This document shows, one piece after another, positions 17,684-25,720 of a stretch of 64,000 nucleotides of DNA. Numbering within the stretch: position 1 is the stretch's first letter; the number at the start of each line of letters is the position of its first letter. The notes beneath the pieces are model-generated. The model had not been told where the DNA came from. It did not search any database and was given only the letters and a program-made list of their open reading frames with translations. Origin of the DNA: Clostridiales bacterium 1_7_47FAA (lineage in GTDB: Bacteria; Bacillota; Clostridia; Lachnospirales; Lachnospiraceae); the NCBI GenBank assembly GCA_000155435.1, contig DS990260.1, positions 2,396,547-2,460,546 on the forward strand, in the 5' to 3' direction. The position numbers and the translations under genes were made by a program.

Positions 17684-18562
17684 TTACGACCTGGTAATCT
17701 TAACCTTGCCTAATATTCCATTGGGACGAATCAGCAGGAAGATGATAAATACAATGAACGACACGGCATCCTTATAGATAGCAGGGCCAAAATATGTATA
17801 CATATTCTCAAGGATTCCCAGAAAAAGTCCTCCTATGATTGCTCCGGGAATGGTTCCAAATCCGCCCACCACACATGCAATGAAACCTTTTGTGGCAATA
17901 TTTCCCGCCATGGATAAATCCACATTGTAAATAGGAACAATCAGCATGCCGATAACAGCACATACGCTGGCGCTCATGGCTATGGTGATGATATTGCACT
18001 TCTGGACATTGATTCCCATGTAGCCTGCCGCCTTCTTATCCTGGTTCACACACCGCATGGCCTTCCCCAGCTTTGTCTTGAAGTAAAACAGGTTCTGCAG
18101 ATAGAGAAAAATAAGCGCCATGGCAATGATACAGATATTTGCATTGGAAATCGAGAGGGAACCGAATTTAAGATATCCTGTCAGGAATCCAGGAATGCTG
18201 AAAGGAGCTGCGCCCCACGTAATCCTTACTAACTCCGTTAGTATCTTTGACAATAAGACAGTTCCGAATATGGCAAACACATTGGACGGAAGGTTTCTTA
18301 AGGGGTTGAAAATCCCCAGGGCCACAACCGCTCCAAATACCGCCATGAAAATCAATGTAAAAATAACTGCAAAAATGTGGTTAAAGCCCATCATTTTCAC
18401 AAACAGGCCGCCAAATACATACGCTCCCAATATGATGAATTTTTCATGGGAAAAGTTCATCAGGCCTGATGAATTGTATATGATTGTTATCTCAAATGCC
18501 ACAAGAAAATAAATGAAGCCTGAGGCGCAACCATTAATAACCAATTGTAATATTGACTGCAT
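17684..18562 (-). CDS. livH: Branched-chain-type ABC transporter permease (LivH)
   Basis: This second membrane subunit of the importer has 292 residues. It starts MQSILQLVINGCASGFIYFLVA, then shows YNSSGLMNFSHEKFIILGAY, the LivH counterpart of the usual G-x-xNFA motif. GFIACVVGGFGTIPGAIIGGLFLG is the conserved permease-ATPase contact loop. The start at 18562 is supported by AGAGG 6 nt upstream, whereas a longer frame to 18604 lacks one. It follows the binding-protein gene by 63 nt. Confidence 0.92.
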   Translation of the reverse strand: MQSILQLVINGCASGFIYFLVAFEITIIYNSSGLMNFSHEKFIILGAYVFGGLFVKMMGFNHIFAVIFTLIFMAVFGAVVALGIFNPLRNLPSNVFAIFGTVLLSKILTELVRITWGAAPFSIPGFLTGYLKFGSLSISNANICIIAMALIFLYLQNLFYFKTKLGKAMRCVNQDKKAAGYMGINVQKCNIITIAMSASVCAVIGMLIVPIYNVDLSMAGNIATKGFIACVVGGFGTIPGAIIGGLFLGILENMYTYFGPAIYKDAVSFIVFIIFLLIRPNGILGKVKITRS

Positions 18563-18625
18563 ATCCAACCTCTTCCCTGCGTTGTGCACCAGGCGTCCGT
18601 CCATCAGACGCCCAGTGCGTATGGC

Positions 18626-19834
18626 CTACTGCTCATATCCGTCTTCAAAAATCCTCTCAATCACATATGCTTTTCCATCTTTTACCTGGCAGATATTCAT
18701 CTCATGGATCATCTCGCCTTTATCAGATGCCGTCATGGTACTCATGACGCCTGCGAGTCCCTTTGTCTCAGCCAACGCCGTCCTCAGCTGATCCGGTTCC
18801 GTGCTGCCAGCACGTTCAATGGCATCCTTCAGCAGATATACCGCATCATAATAAGCAGCGCTGTATAAATCCGGGTCTGAGTTGTATTTTTCGTGATATC
18901 TCTTTACAAAGCCAGATACCCTCTCGTCATCCGAATATGGCGTGAACTCACTTACCGAGCAGATTCCTTCCGATACGGATGGGTCAATCAAATCAAGAAC
19001 CGTACTCATGGCAAAACCGGCGCTGCCCATGATCGGCGTGTCAATCCCCACCTCTTTAATCTGTTTTGCAATAATAGCAATTTCCGCATCATGCCCCCAG
19101 ATGATCAGCGCATCGATCCCACTGTTCTTTAACTTCGTCAGCTGTCCGGTCATATCCTTATCTCCCGTATTATAACCTTCGCTGATAAAGCCCACTCCCT
19201 GTTCCTTCAATGTGGCTTCAACCACATCCTTGGCCGAGGTAGCCCAGTTATCATTGTCGAAAATCATGCCGATGTTCTTGCACTGAAGCTTGTCCGTTAA
19301 ATATTTGCATGCAATTTTACATGCCAGGGAGTCGGATGGCCTTACCCTGAAGCCATATTCATTGTTAAGGTCCAGAAGTGTCGGCGAGGAACCGCCATAC
19401 AGGAAAGGCATCTTCTGGTTTTTTAACTGCTCCTGGACAGCCACTACATTACTGCTCATATGCGGGCCTATGAGTGCAACAACATTTTCCGATAATAATT
19501 TATTGACTGAGTTCATGGTCCCGCTGGTTGTGGCCCCGTCATCTTCAATCACCGCCTCCAATGTCTTTCCTGCAACGCCGCCATTGGCATTGATTTCTTC
19601 CACGGCCATCGTCACCCCTTCTTTGGTCCTCTGACCATTAAGAGGTGACGGACCTGTCAGGGCCGTGGTAATACCAATCCTGATTGTGTCCCCCTTGACG
19701 GCTTCTGCCGTGGTTTCCTTTGCCGGTACTTCACTGCCCTTTCCCGCGTCAGCTTTCGGCGCAGGATTCCCGCTGCAGGCAGTTAATGCAAAAGTAAGTG
19801 CCAATGCCATTGATGTCCCCAAAATTTTTTTCAT
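18626..19834 (-). CDS. livK: ABC transporter substrate-binding lipoprotein (LivJ/LivK-like)
   Basis: This extracellular solute-binding lipoprotein of 402 residues feeds the LivHMGF complex. The signal peptide ends in the lipobox LTAC (Cys20). After a charged linker the two-lobed type I binding fold starts at IRIGITTALTGPSPLNGQRTK, followed by VVALIGPHMSSNVVAVQ and a hinge region around FDNDNWATSAKD. GAAAGGAAAGG precedes the ATG. It is the first gene of the minus-strand operon ending at 9943 and has a consensus promoter and a LacI-type palindrome upstream. The family also binds amides and aromatic acids, so the ligand is open. Confidence 0.92.
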   Translation of the reverse strand: MKKILGTSMALALTFALTACSGNPAPKADAGKGSEVPAKETTAEAVKGDTIRIGITTALTGPSPLNGQRTKEGVTMAVEEINANGGVAGKTLEAVIEDDGATTSGTMNSVNKLLSENVVALIGPHMSSNVVAVQEQLKNQKMPFLYGGSSPTLLDLNNEYGFRVRPSDSLACKIACKYLTDKLQCKNIGMIFDNDNWATSAKDVVEATLKEQGVGFISEGYNTGDKDMTGQLTKLKNSGIDALIIWGHDAEIAIIAKQIKEVGIDTPIMGSAGFAMSTVLDLIDPSVSEGICSVSEFTPYSDDERVSGFVKRYHEKYNSDPDLYSAAYYDAVYLLKDAIERAGSTEPDQLRTALAETKGLAGVMSTMTASDKGEMIHEMNICQVKDGKAYVIERIFEDGYEQ

Positions 19835-19952
19835 AATCCTTTCCTTTCTCCAACTTAATAATTGTTAACCTTGTTCCTACAGATAAAGTAAAAATAAAAC
19901 CCCCTCATCGAATTTGCGCGCATCGACATATTTTGTATATTTTATATAAGAT

Positions 19953-19971
19953 AATACTTTCCGAAAGTATT
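19953..19971 (-). promoter_or_regulatory. LacI-type operator palindrome downstream of the liv operon promoter
   Basis: The 19-nt sequence AATACTTTCCGAAAGTATT is a perfect 9+1+9 palindrome. It lies 11 nt downstream of the minus-strand -10 element, so it covers the start of transcription. That is a repressor roadblock position. The facing LacI-kinase fusion is the obvious candidate to bind it. Confidence 0.72.
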
Positions 19972-19982
19972 TTCCTAACTAT

Positions 19983-20011
19983 TTTATATCATTACTTTCC
20001 TGTTTTGTCAA
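19983..20011 (-). promoter_or_regulatory. Promoter of the liv-ribokinase catabolic operon
   Basis: On the minus strand TTGACA (20011-20006), a 17-nt spacer and TATAAA (19988-19983) form a strong sigma-A promoter about 150 nt before the binding-protein gene. Confidence 0.8.
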
Positions 20012-20066
20012 TATACTATAGTCAATTATTTATTTTCATATTTCTCCCCCTTGGGCTGGTTTATTT

Positions 20067-20094
20067 TTTACAGTTTTATTTTTCGTGATATAAT
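20067..20094 (+). promoter_or_regulatory. Promoter of the LacI-kinase fusion gene
   Basis: TTTACA (20067-20072), a 16-nt spacer and TATAAT (20089-20094) preceded by TGA form an extended -10 promoter. The start codon is 50 nt downstream. The 309-nt divergent region 19835-20143 holds this promoter, the operon promoter and the palindrome, and no gene. Confidence 0.75.
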
Positions 20095-20143
20095 GGTACT
20101 ATATGGATAGATTTTAAGTCTTAATTACGGAAAGGGATGTCTT

Positions 20144-22042
20144 ATGAATATTAAAGATATTGCCTCCATGGCCGGAGTCTCTATTTCAACCGTGTCTAAG
20201 ATCATCAATGGGAAGGATGATTCCATTAATGACGCAACAAAAGAAAAGGTACTGAAAATCGTAAAAGAATATAACTATACGCCATATGCCAGATTCACAA
20301 AATCCACCCAGCGCAAATCTTTTACCGTGGCTGCTCTTCTTAAGTACAATACCGCCAACTCAATATTCCTGGATGGATTAACCGAAGCACTGGAGGAACG
20401 GGGATATCATCTTTTATATTTAAAGAATGGCCGGACGCCGGAAGAAGAAACAAAGAATATCCATTTTATATGTTCCCAGAATGTGGACGCGGTCATATGG
20501 GAACCTTTGGATGAAGAAAGTCTTGTGAATTATGGGAATTTTGAACAGAATGGCCTGAAGGTCTTTTTAATTAACTGCGCATATGAAAAAGCCTTCTGCA
20601 TTGACTATTCCAAATATGCTTCCCATGCAGTAAAAGAACTCTTTCAGGCCGAGCACCGTACCATTGCCCTGGTCCATTCCCAGCCATCGGACATGCTGGA
20701 CGGCATCATAAAAGGTTATAAAATGGGTCTGTATGACCAATCCCTGACCTTCAACGCAGATCTGATATACAACTATCATCACAACGAATTAATTAATTAT
20801 CTGAATCTGCATAATATTACTGCACTGATTACCCCTGACATACGGACCGCCCTGATGATTTATAAGACCTTGGATGCATGCCAGCGCCATATACCGGATT
20901 ATATATCTTTGATTGCCATTAACAGCAGCGCCGACCAGGAGCCGGAGTTTCCGGAATTTTCAATCATACCTGTCCCCTACAGGGATTTTGGCCGTTTTAT
21001 TGCCAACAAGGCTGTTGACTACTGTGAACTCAACTCCCTGGATGAGAAAAATTTCATACCGGACATCCCGCCGATCAACAATGTGACCATCGCCCAACCA
21101 GCCCTGGGCAGGGAAAAGAATATCATTGTGCTGGGTAGCATGAACATTGATACCACACTGAATGTAAAACATTTCCCCAAACCCAATGAAGCTTCCCATA
21201 CCAATAATTATTCCATCTCAGTGGGCGGCAAAGGCACAAACTACGCGGTCGGTATTGCAAGGTTAAAACACAATGCCATACTCCTTGGACGTCTTGGGAA
21301 TGATTCGGATGCCGACAGGATTTACTCCACCTTAAACAGCAACAGGGTCAATACCGCCTATATACGCAGGGATCAGAATGAAATTACAGGAAAGGCATAT
21401 ATATATGTGCAGGAAGACGGCGAGAGTACAATCTCCACTTTAGACGGTGCCAACAACACGACGGACGACCTGTTTGTCAACAATAATGCCAGTATTTTTA
21501 AAGGAGCCCAGTACTGTATCATATCCACAGAAATACCCATGAGTGCTGTCAACCAGGCCCTGAAGATAGCCAAGATGAATAACTGTATAACGATAGTAAA
21601 ACCTGTAGCTTTAACCTCGCTGGACAAACTGCAGACAAACCTGATTGATATCTTCATCCCTAACAGGACAGAGGCCCTAAGGTTAAGCGGGAACCTGACA
21701 GGTCCTGAAGAACAGGGAAAACATTTCCTCCAATATGGCTTTCACTCAGTCATCATCACACTGGGGTCCCATGGCTGTTTTTTGATGAATGACGCTGAAT
21801 CCAAGTATTATGATGCAGCAGAGTTTATTCCAATTGACACGACCGGCGGTTCCGACGCCTTTATAAGTACTCTGGTATCCTATCTTCAGTATGGCTATTC
21901 CCTGAATAAGGCCATCCAGATTGCCAATTACGCCGCCGGATTCTGTATCTCCAGACAAGGGGTCATCACAGCGTTGGCAGACAAGGCCTCCCTTGAATCT
22001 TATATCAGCAAAGTTAACAATGACTTACTTAAAATAGATTAA
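20144..22042 (+). CDS. LacI-family transcriptional regulator fused to a PfkB/ribokinase domain
   Basis: This 632-residue fusion combines DNA binding, a sugar-sensing domain and a kinase fold. Residues 1-55 are a LacI helix-turn-helix (MNIKDIASMAGVSISTVSKI and EYNYTPYARFTKST). Residues about 60-315 are the periplasmic-binding-like effector domain. Residues about 325-625 are ribokinase-like: NIIVLGSMNIDTTLNVKHFP, SVGGKGTNYAVGIARL (signature 1) and DTTGGSDAFISTL (signature 2). The usual GAGD is GGSD here, but the catalytic Asp is kept. The effector domain is not shortened. The gene diverges from the liv-ribokinase operon and probably represses it. Whether the kinase is active or a second sensor is unknown. 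A few similar fusions are known in Clostridia, but a clear role is not established to my knowledge. Confidence 0.9.
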   Translation: MNIKDIASMAGVSISTVSKIINGKDDSINDATKEKVLKIVKEYNYTPYARFTKSTQRKSFTVAALLKYNTANSIFLDGLTEALEERGYHLLYLKNGRTPEEETKNIHFICSQNVDAVIWEPLDEESLVNYGNFEQNGLKVFLINCAYEKAFCIDYSKYASHAVKELFQAEHRTIALVHSQPSDMLDGIIKGYKMGLYDQSLTFNADLIYNYHHNELINYLNLHNITALITPDIRTALMIYKTLDACQRHIPDYISLIAINSSADQEPEFPEFSIIPVPYRDFGRFIANKAVDYCELNSLDEKNFIPDIPPINNVTIAQPALGREKNIIVLGSMNIDTTLNVKHFPKPNEASHTNNYSISVGGKGTNYAVGIARLKHNAILLGRLGNDSDADRIYSTLNSNRVNTAYIRRDQNEITGKAYIYVQEDGESTISTLDGANNTTDDLFVNNNASIFKGAQYCIISTEIPMSAVNQALKIAKMNNCITIVKPVALTSLDKLQTNLIDIFIPNRTEALRLSGNLTGPEEQGKHFLQYGFHSVIITLGSHGCFLMNDAESKYYDAAEFIPIDTTGGSDAFISTLVSYLQYGYSLNKAIQIANYAAGFCISRQGVITALADKASLESYISKVNNDLLKID

Positions 22043-22053
22043 TATAATAGACC

Positions 22054-22087
22054 AGCGCCGCCCGGCGTGTTTACACCGGGCGGCGCT
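22054..22087 (+). terminator. GC-rich hairpin after the LacI-kinase gene
   Basis: A 12-bp stem (AGCGCCGCCCGG with its complement at 22076-22087) contains a further inner GTGT/ACAC pairing. It lies 12 nt after the stop codon. There is no U-tract, so termination strength is uncertain. Confidence 0.5.
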
Positions 22088-22188
22088 ATGGCGTGCTACA
22101 AGACTATTTCAATCAGTTCCGCAGGATACCCTTTCCCTGCATCCACAATCATCTGCAGGATTTATCCTTGGATTTCTTACAATCCCTA

Positions 22189-22666
22189 TCAATTATCCCA
22201 GTATCTGTCAATCAAATCCTCCATCTCATCCACAGACAGGGAAAATTTTTTCTTGGCCTTGGAAACCACATCTTCTTTTGGAAGCCCAAACTCCTTACAT
22301 ACCTCCACAAGCGCGCTAAGCCCTTGTCCAATTCCCTGTTCAAGTCCCTGTTTAACCCCCTCAATCCTTCCATCTTCTATCATCCCGCGTATTGCCTCAC
22401 ACATATTGATTTTTCCTCCTTCCTCACAGTACATATCCTTTACCTGCTCCAGTTCAGCAGAACCCGTTACTGACACAATCCCGGTATTTCTGTACCATGA
22501 ACCGGTTCCTTAGTTTCCCGAACACACCGGTAACATTGGAATCCATCTCCTGCACATCGTCTTCTGAAACCACCTGTTCCCCACAGAAAATAAAACCATT
22601 GATTAAATCCGCATAACGCGCCCGGTCATCAAAGTAGCGGACCAGGGAAATGTCTTTCTGACCCAT
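22189..22666 (-). pseudogene. Remnant of an Rpn-family recombination-promoting nuclease/putative transposase
   Basis: Two fragments in different frames belong to one Rpn-type gene. The 5' part (from about 22666 to 22454) gives MGQKDISLVRYFDDRARYAD and continues to VTGVFGKLRNRFMVQKYRD, the conserved N-terminus of this family. The 3' part (22476-22189) gives ELEQVKDMYCEEGGKINMCE and the usual Gly/Gln-rich tail GVKQGLEQGIGQGLSALVEV. About 170 residues of the middle, including the PD-(D/E)XK nuclease core, are missing, and the frame shifts at the junction. Rpn genes of this kind are abundant in gut Clostridia. This copy is dead. Confidence 0.75.
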
Positions 22667-22971
22667 ACATCGTCCTTTCTTCCATTCATAACATAAGACA
22701 ATACAGGAAGATGCACATTTCCCCAAAATAGCATTGATATCTGGTTCCATTATACCGGGTCTGCACTAAAAATGCAATAAACCCTGTCCTCCCATATTAC
22801 CAGTCCTGAGATCCTGCCAGCGACATTGCCGGCCAATGAAAATATTAGATATGGATGGAAAATGATTTACCATCCTGTGATTGAATCATAGCATAACACA
22901 TATTATCCCAAATGACAACTTCCATTTTGATAATGCCATAAGCCTTACTCCGCGGAGACTACGCAGTCTCT
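22667..22971. other. Gene-free stretch upstream of the ferredoxin gene
   Basis: About 300 bases hold the leader of the Rpn relic and the ferredoxin promoter region. A small hairpin (AGACT-ACGC-AGTCT at about 22957-22970) directly precedes the Crp/Fnr-type site. I see no gene. Confidence 0.4.
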
Positions 22972-23013
22972 GTGACCCCGGTCACCGAATCACTCCCCTT
23001 TTTGTGGTATTCT
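22972..23013 (+). promoter_or_regulatory. Crp/Fnr-type site and extended -10 promoter of the ferredoxin operon
   Basis: GTGAC-N4-GTCAC (22972-22985, centre 22978.5) lies 29.5 bp before TGG-TATTCT (23005-23013). Spacing and -10 element match those of trxA (9419-9460): both contain GTGGTAT(G/T)CT. The implied start near 23020 puts the site at about -41.5. Confidence 0.72.
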
Positions 23014-23057
23014 TAGCACACAGACGCATTGTCAAAAAATCCGGGAGGTATTATCTT

Positions 23058-23336
23058 ATGAAACCCCAATCCAAATCCATCGCATATATCCACAGGGATT
23101 CCTGTGTTGCCTGTGGCTGCTGCCTTAAGGTATGTCCGCGCCAGGCGCTGGATATATGGAAAGGCTCCTATGCCATCGTCAGCCACGACCTGTGTGTGGG
23201 ATGTGGAAAATGCGCCAGGGAATGTCCTGCATCCGTTATTGATATTGTACCGCGGCATACAGACACCCAGGATTCATCCAGTTCCCCCATCACTTCCGCC
23301 AGTCCGGAAAAAGGAGGCGCACGCCATGAACAATAA
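23058..23336 (+). CDS. Two-cluster 4Fe-4S ferredoxin
   Basis: This small electron carrier of 92 residues has two complete [4Fe-4S] motifs, CVACGCCLKVCP and CVGCGKCARECP, separated by 26 residues as in 2[4Fe-4S] ferredoxins. The tail is Ser/Thr/Pro-rich. The start at 23058 is set by GGGAGG (23043-23048); the upstream reading frame passes through the promoter. The stop overlaps the start of the NapH-like gene by 11 nt. No oxidoreductase catalytic subunit is next to it, so the partner enzyme is encoded elsewhere. Confidence 0.9.
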   Translation: MKPQSKSIAYIHRDSCVACGCCLKVCPRQALDIWKGSYAIVSHDLCVGCGKCARECPASVIDIVPRHTDTQDSSSSPITSASPEKGGARHEQ

Positions 23337-24009
23337 AAATACAAAAAAAGATACCCGCCACTGGTACGACTACCTGTGGATTGCATCCCTCACCTATCTA
23401 ATCCTTGGCTTTTTCAATATTATGTTTGCATGGCTGGGCATGATCTGCTTCCTTGTCCCCCTGGCAATCTCCATAGTAACAGGGTCCAAACTCTACTGCA
23501 ACCGTTACTGCGGCAGGGGACAGCTGTTTTCCATACTTGGAAGCAAGCTTCACCTTTCGCCAGGCCGTCCGGTTCCGCGCTGGATGAAATCCAAAGGGTT
23601 CCGTTACGGTTTCCTTGTTTTCTTCCTGTTCATGTTCTGCCAGATGCTGTTCAATACCTGGCTGGTGTTCAGGGGCGCCTCGGGCCTGAAGCAGATAGTG
23701 ACGGTCCTGTGGACCTTCCGTCTTCCCTGGAACCATGCGTATCATACTTACGGCGTGCCTCTGTGGATGTCCCAGTTTGCATTCGGATTCTACAGCGTCA
23801 TGCTGACCTCCACCATCCTTGGTCTGGTCACCATGGTCCTGTTCCGCCCCCGTTCCTGGTGTGTCTACTGCCCCATGGGAACCATGACGCAGATGATATG
23901 CAAGGCTAAGGCCGCGGGTTCCTGTGAGGGAAATGTATCCTGCGGCGCATCTTCCTGCCACAGCCCTGTATCCGGATCCTCAGGCATCACGGAGCCGGAC
24001 ATGGATTGA
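23326..24009 (+). CDS. NapH/MauN-like membrane iron-sulfur protein
   Basis: This 227-residue integral membrane protein has about four to five transmembrane helices and two cysteine pairs. They are CNRYCGRGQLF near residue 60 and CVYCPMGTMTQ near residue 183, the pattern of NapH-type electron-transfer proteins. After the last helix is a Cys-rich tail (CEGNVSCGASSC). The start follows AAGGAGG at about 23311 and overlaps the ferredoxin gene, so the pair is translationally coupled. Relatives pass electrons between the quinone pool or ferredoxin and a reductase. Here the direction and the partner are unknown. It is probably activated by the Crp/Fnr protein encoded next. Confidence 0.85.
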   Translation: MNNKNTKKDTRHWYDYLWIASLTYLILGFFNIMFAWLGMICFLVPLAISIVTGSKLYCNRYCGRGQLFSILGSKLHLSPGRPVPRWMKSKGFRYGFLVFFLFMFCQMLFNTWLVFRGASGLKQIVTVLWTFRLPWNHAYHTYGVPLWMSQFAFGFYSVMLTSTILGLVTMVLFRPRSWCVYCPMGTMTQMICKAKAAGSCEGNVSCGASSCHSPVSGSSGITEPDMD

Positions 24010-24032
24010 GCAAAAGACATCAAAAGCATACT

Positions 24033-24061
24033 TTGACAAAAAATAAAAAACAGGATACACT
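24033..24061 (+). promoter_or_regulatory. Promoter of the Crp/Fnr regulator gene
   Basis: TTGACA (24033-24038), a 17-nt spacer and TACACT (24056-24061) form a good sigma-A promoter 43 nt before the start codon. No GTGAC-type site overlaps it, so the regulator does not appear to activate itself. Confidence 0.75.
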
Positions 24062-24104
24062 AATGACAGATGACTGATACAAAGCAAAAGGAGTAACATC
24101 TGCC

Positions 24105-24788
24105 ATGAGTAACGATTCCTATGATATTGCCAAAACATTAGAGGACAATTATCCCTTCTGGGACTATCTGGACAACAGCCAGAAAACCGACCTGGTCTCC
24201 TGCTCCCATATCCGCCGCTATTCCCCCGGCAGCTTCATACACAGCCGCACCGAGGAATGCCTTGGGGTCATCCTGGTACTGGCAGGCCAGATACGCACCT
24301 ATATCCAGTCCGAGGAAGGACGCGAGGTCACCCTGTTCCGGCTTGGAACGGAGGAAGTGTGCACCTTGTCCGCATCCTGTATGATGCAGGAAATCACGTT
24401 TGATATATTCATAGAATCCATGGAGGAATCCACACTTCTCATCACGACCGCGGCCTGTGTCCACAGGCTGATGGAGAAGAATATCCATGCGGAAAATTAT
24501 ATCTACCGCCAGACAGCGGAACGTTTCTCCGATGTCATGTGGTCCATGGGGCAGCTTCTGTTCTCCAGCTTTGACAAGCGGCTGGCCGCATATCTGGCGG
24601 ATGAACAGGTCAAATCCCACAGCAGCACCATTTCCACCACCCATGAACAGATTGCCAAGAACCTGGGCACTGCCAGGGAAGTAGTGTCCAGGATGTTAAA
24701 ATATTTTGAAAAGGAAGGCCTGGTGTCTCTCGGAAGAGGTACCGTCACCATAAAGGACAGCCAGAAGCTGCGGGGGCTTTTGAGTTAA
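24105..24788 (+). CDS. Crp/Fnr-family transcriptional regulator
   Basis: This 227-residue regulator has an N-terminal cyclic-nucleotide-binding-type beta barrel (about 15-130) and a C-terminal winged helix. The recognition helix reads TAREVVSRML. R191, E192 and R196 align with Arg180, Glu181 and Arg185 of E. coli CRP, the residues that read a GTGA half-site. This fits the GTGA-N6-TCAC boxes before trxA and the ferredoxin gene. Cysteines in VCTLSASCMM and C33 could serve sensing, but the N-terminal FNR iron-sulfur pattern is not obvious. Related clostridial regulators (HcpR and others) respond to redox or nitrosative signals; the signal here is unknown. GGAG precedes the ATG at 24105. Confidence 0.88.
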   Translation: MSNDSYDIAKTLEDNYPFWDYLDNSQKTDLVSCSHIRRYSPGSFIHSRTEECLGVILVLAGQIRTYIQSEEGREVTLFRLGTEEVCTLSASCMMQEITFDIFIESMEESTLLITTAACVHRLMEKNIHAENYIYRQTAERFSDVMWSMGQLLFSSFDKRLAAYLADEQVKSHSSTISTTHEQIAKNLGTAREVVSRMLKYFEKEGLVSLGRGTVTIKDSQKLRGLLS

Positions 24789-24831
24789 CCCGCCATTCAT
24801 TTTCCTTATACATTATCATTATGCATTATCT

Positions 24832-25707
24832 TCATGTATTTCCTTTGCACAGATCCATCAGTGCCATCGCGCTTTTGGGAAGGAATTTATTCCTGTGATA
24901 AATGACCGAGAACTTCCGGTTCAGGGTCAGACCCTTTATCTTAAACTCAGCCATCTCTCCCTTTTCCAGGCTTTCCTGCACCAGGAAATAAGGGAGGATG
25001 GATATTCCCAGCCCCTCTTTTACGCCATGGATGATGGCCTGGTTGCTGGCGCTCTGCCACATCGGGGTGATGGCCAGTTCCTGTGATGCCGCCAGGCCGT
25101 CAAAAATCTCCCTGCCCGCACTTCCCTTTTCCCTAAGTATGAAATCCTGGCCTTTTATCTCCCCCAATTCATTTAAGATCTTACCTGCAAATATGTGGTC
25201 CGTGGCGCAGATAAAGGCCAGCCGGTCCCCGGGAAAGCTTTCACTGCATATATAACTGCTGTGGGCCACCCCTTCTATAATCCCAATATCAATCTCATTA
25301 TCCAGGATCTGCTGTTCAATGCATCCTGAATTCCCGATAAATGCCTCTACCTTAACAGAGGGATACCGTTCCTTCAGCTGGCGGATATAATGCGGAAGCA
25401 GATAGGTTCCAATGGTAATACTGGTCCCCACCCGCAGCTGTCCCACTGTATCCAGGTCCTTAATGCCCTGTTCCATCTCATCCAGCAGATTAATGATATG
25501 CCTGGCATACTGCAAGGCCCTCCGCCCATTCTCCGTCAGATAGAGCTTGCGTGAAATCCGGTCAAACAGCTTTACCCCATAATATTCTTCCATCTCTGAA
25601 ACCGCCAGGCTGATGGAGGGCTGGGCAATAAACAGCTGGGATGCCGCCGCTGTCATGCTGCCCGTTTCGCACACGGCAACAAATATCCTTAAATGGCGCA
25701 GTGTCAT
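24832..25707 (-). CDS. LysR-family transcriptional regulator
   Basis: This 291-residue protein has the LysR winged helix at its N-terminus (MTLRHLRIFVAVCETGSMTA, then AAASQLFIAQPSISLAVSEM) and the co-inducer domain from about residue 90 (GQLRVGTSITIGTYLLP). AAAGGAGG precedes the ATG. It is divergent from the two chromate-transporter genes, the usual arrangement for a LysR activator and its target. The 217-nt intergenic region carries direct repeats. The co-inducer is unknown. Confidence 0.9.
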   Translation of the reverse strand: MTLRHLRIFVAVCETGSMTAAASQLFIAQPSISLAVSEMEEYYGVKLFDRISRKLYLTENGRRALQYARHIINLLDEMEQGIKDLDTVGQLRVGTSITIGTYLLPHYIRQLKERYPSVKVEAFIGNSGCIEQQILDNEIDIGIIEGVAHSSYICSESFPGDRLAFICATDHIFAGKILNELGEIKGQDFILREKGSAGREIFDGLAASQELAITPMWQSASNQAIIHGVKEGLGISILPYFLVQESLEKGEMAEFKIKGLTLNRKFSVIYHRNKFLPKSAMALMDLCKGNT

Positions 25708-25720
25708 GGAATCCTCCTTT

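Noticed and set aside
13914-19834. Simple branched-chain amino acid transporter locus
   Set aside because: The five transporter genes are interleaved with, and co-directional with, sugar and hydroxy-acid enzyme genes and face a LacI-type regulator. A dedicated amino-acid importer is therefore not the best reading.
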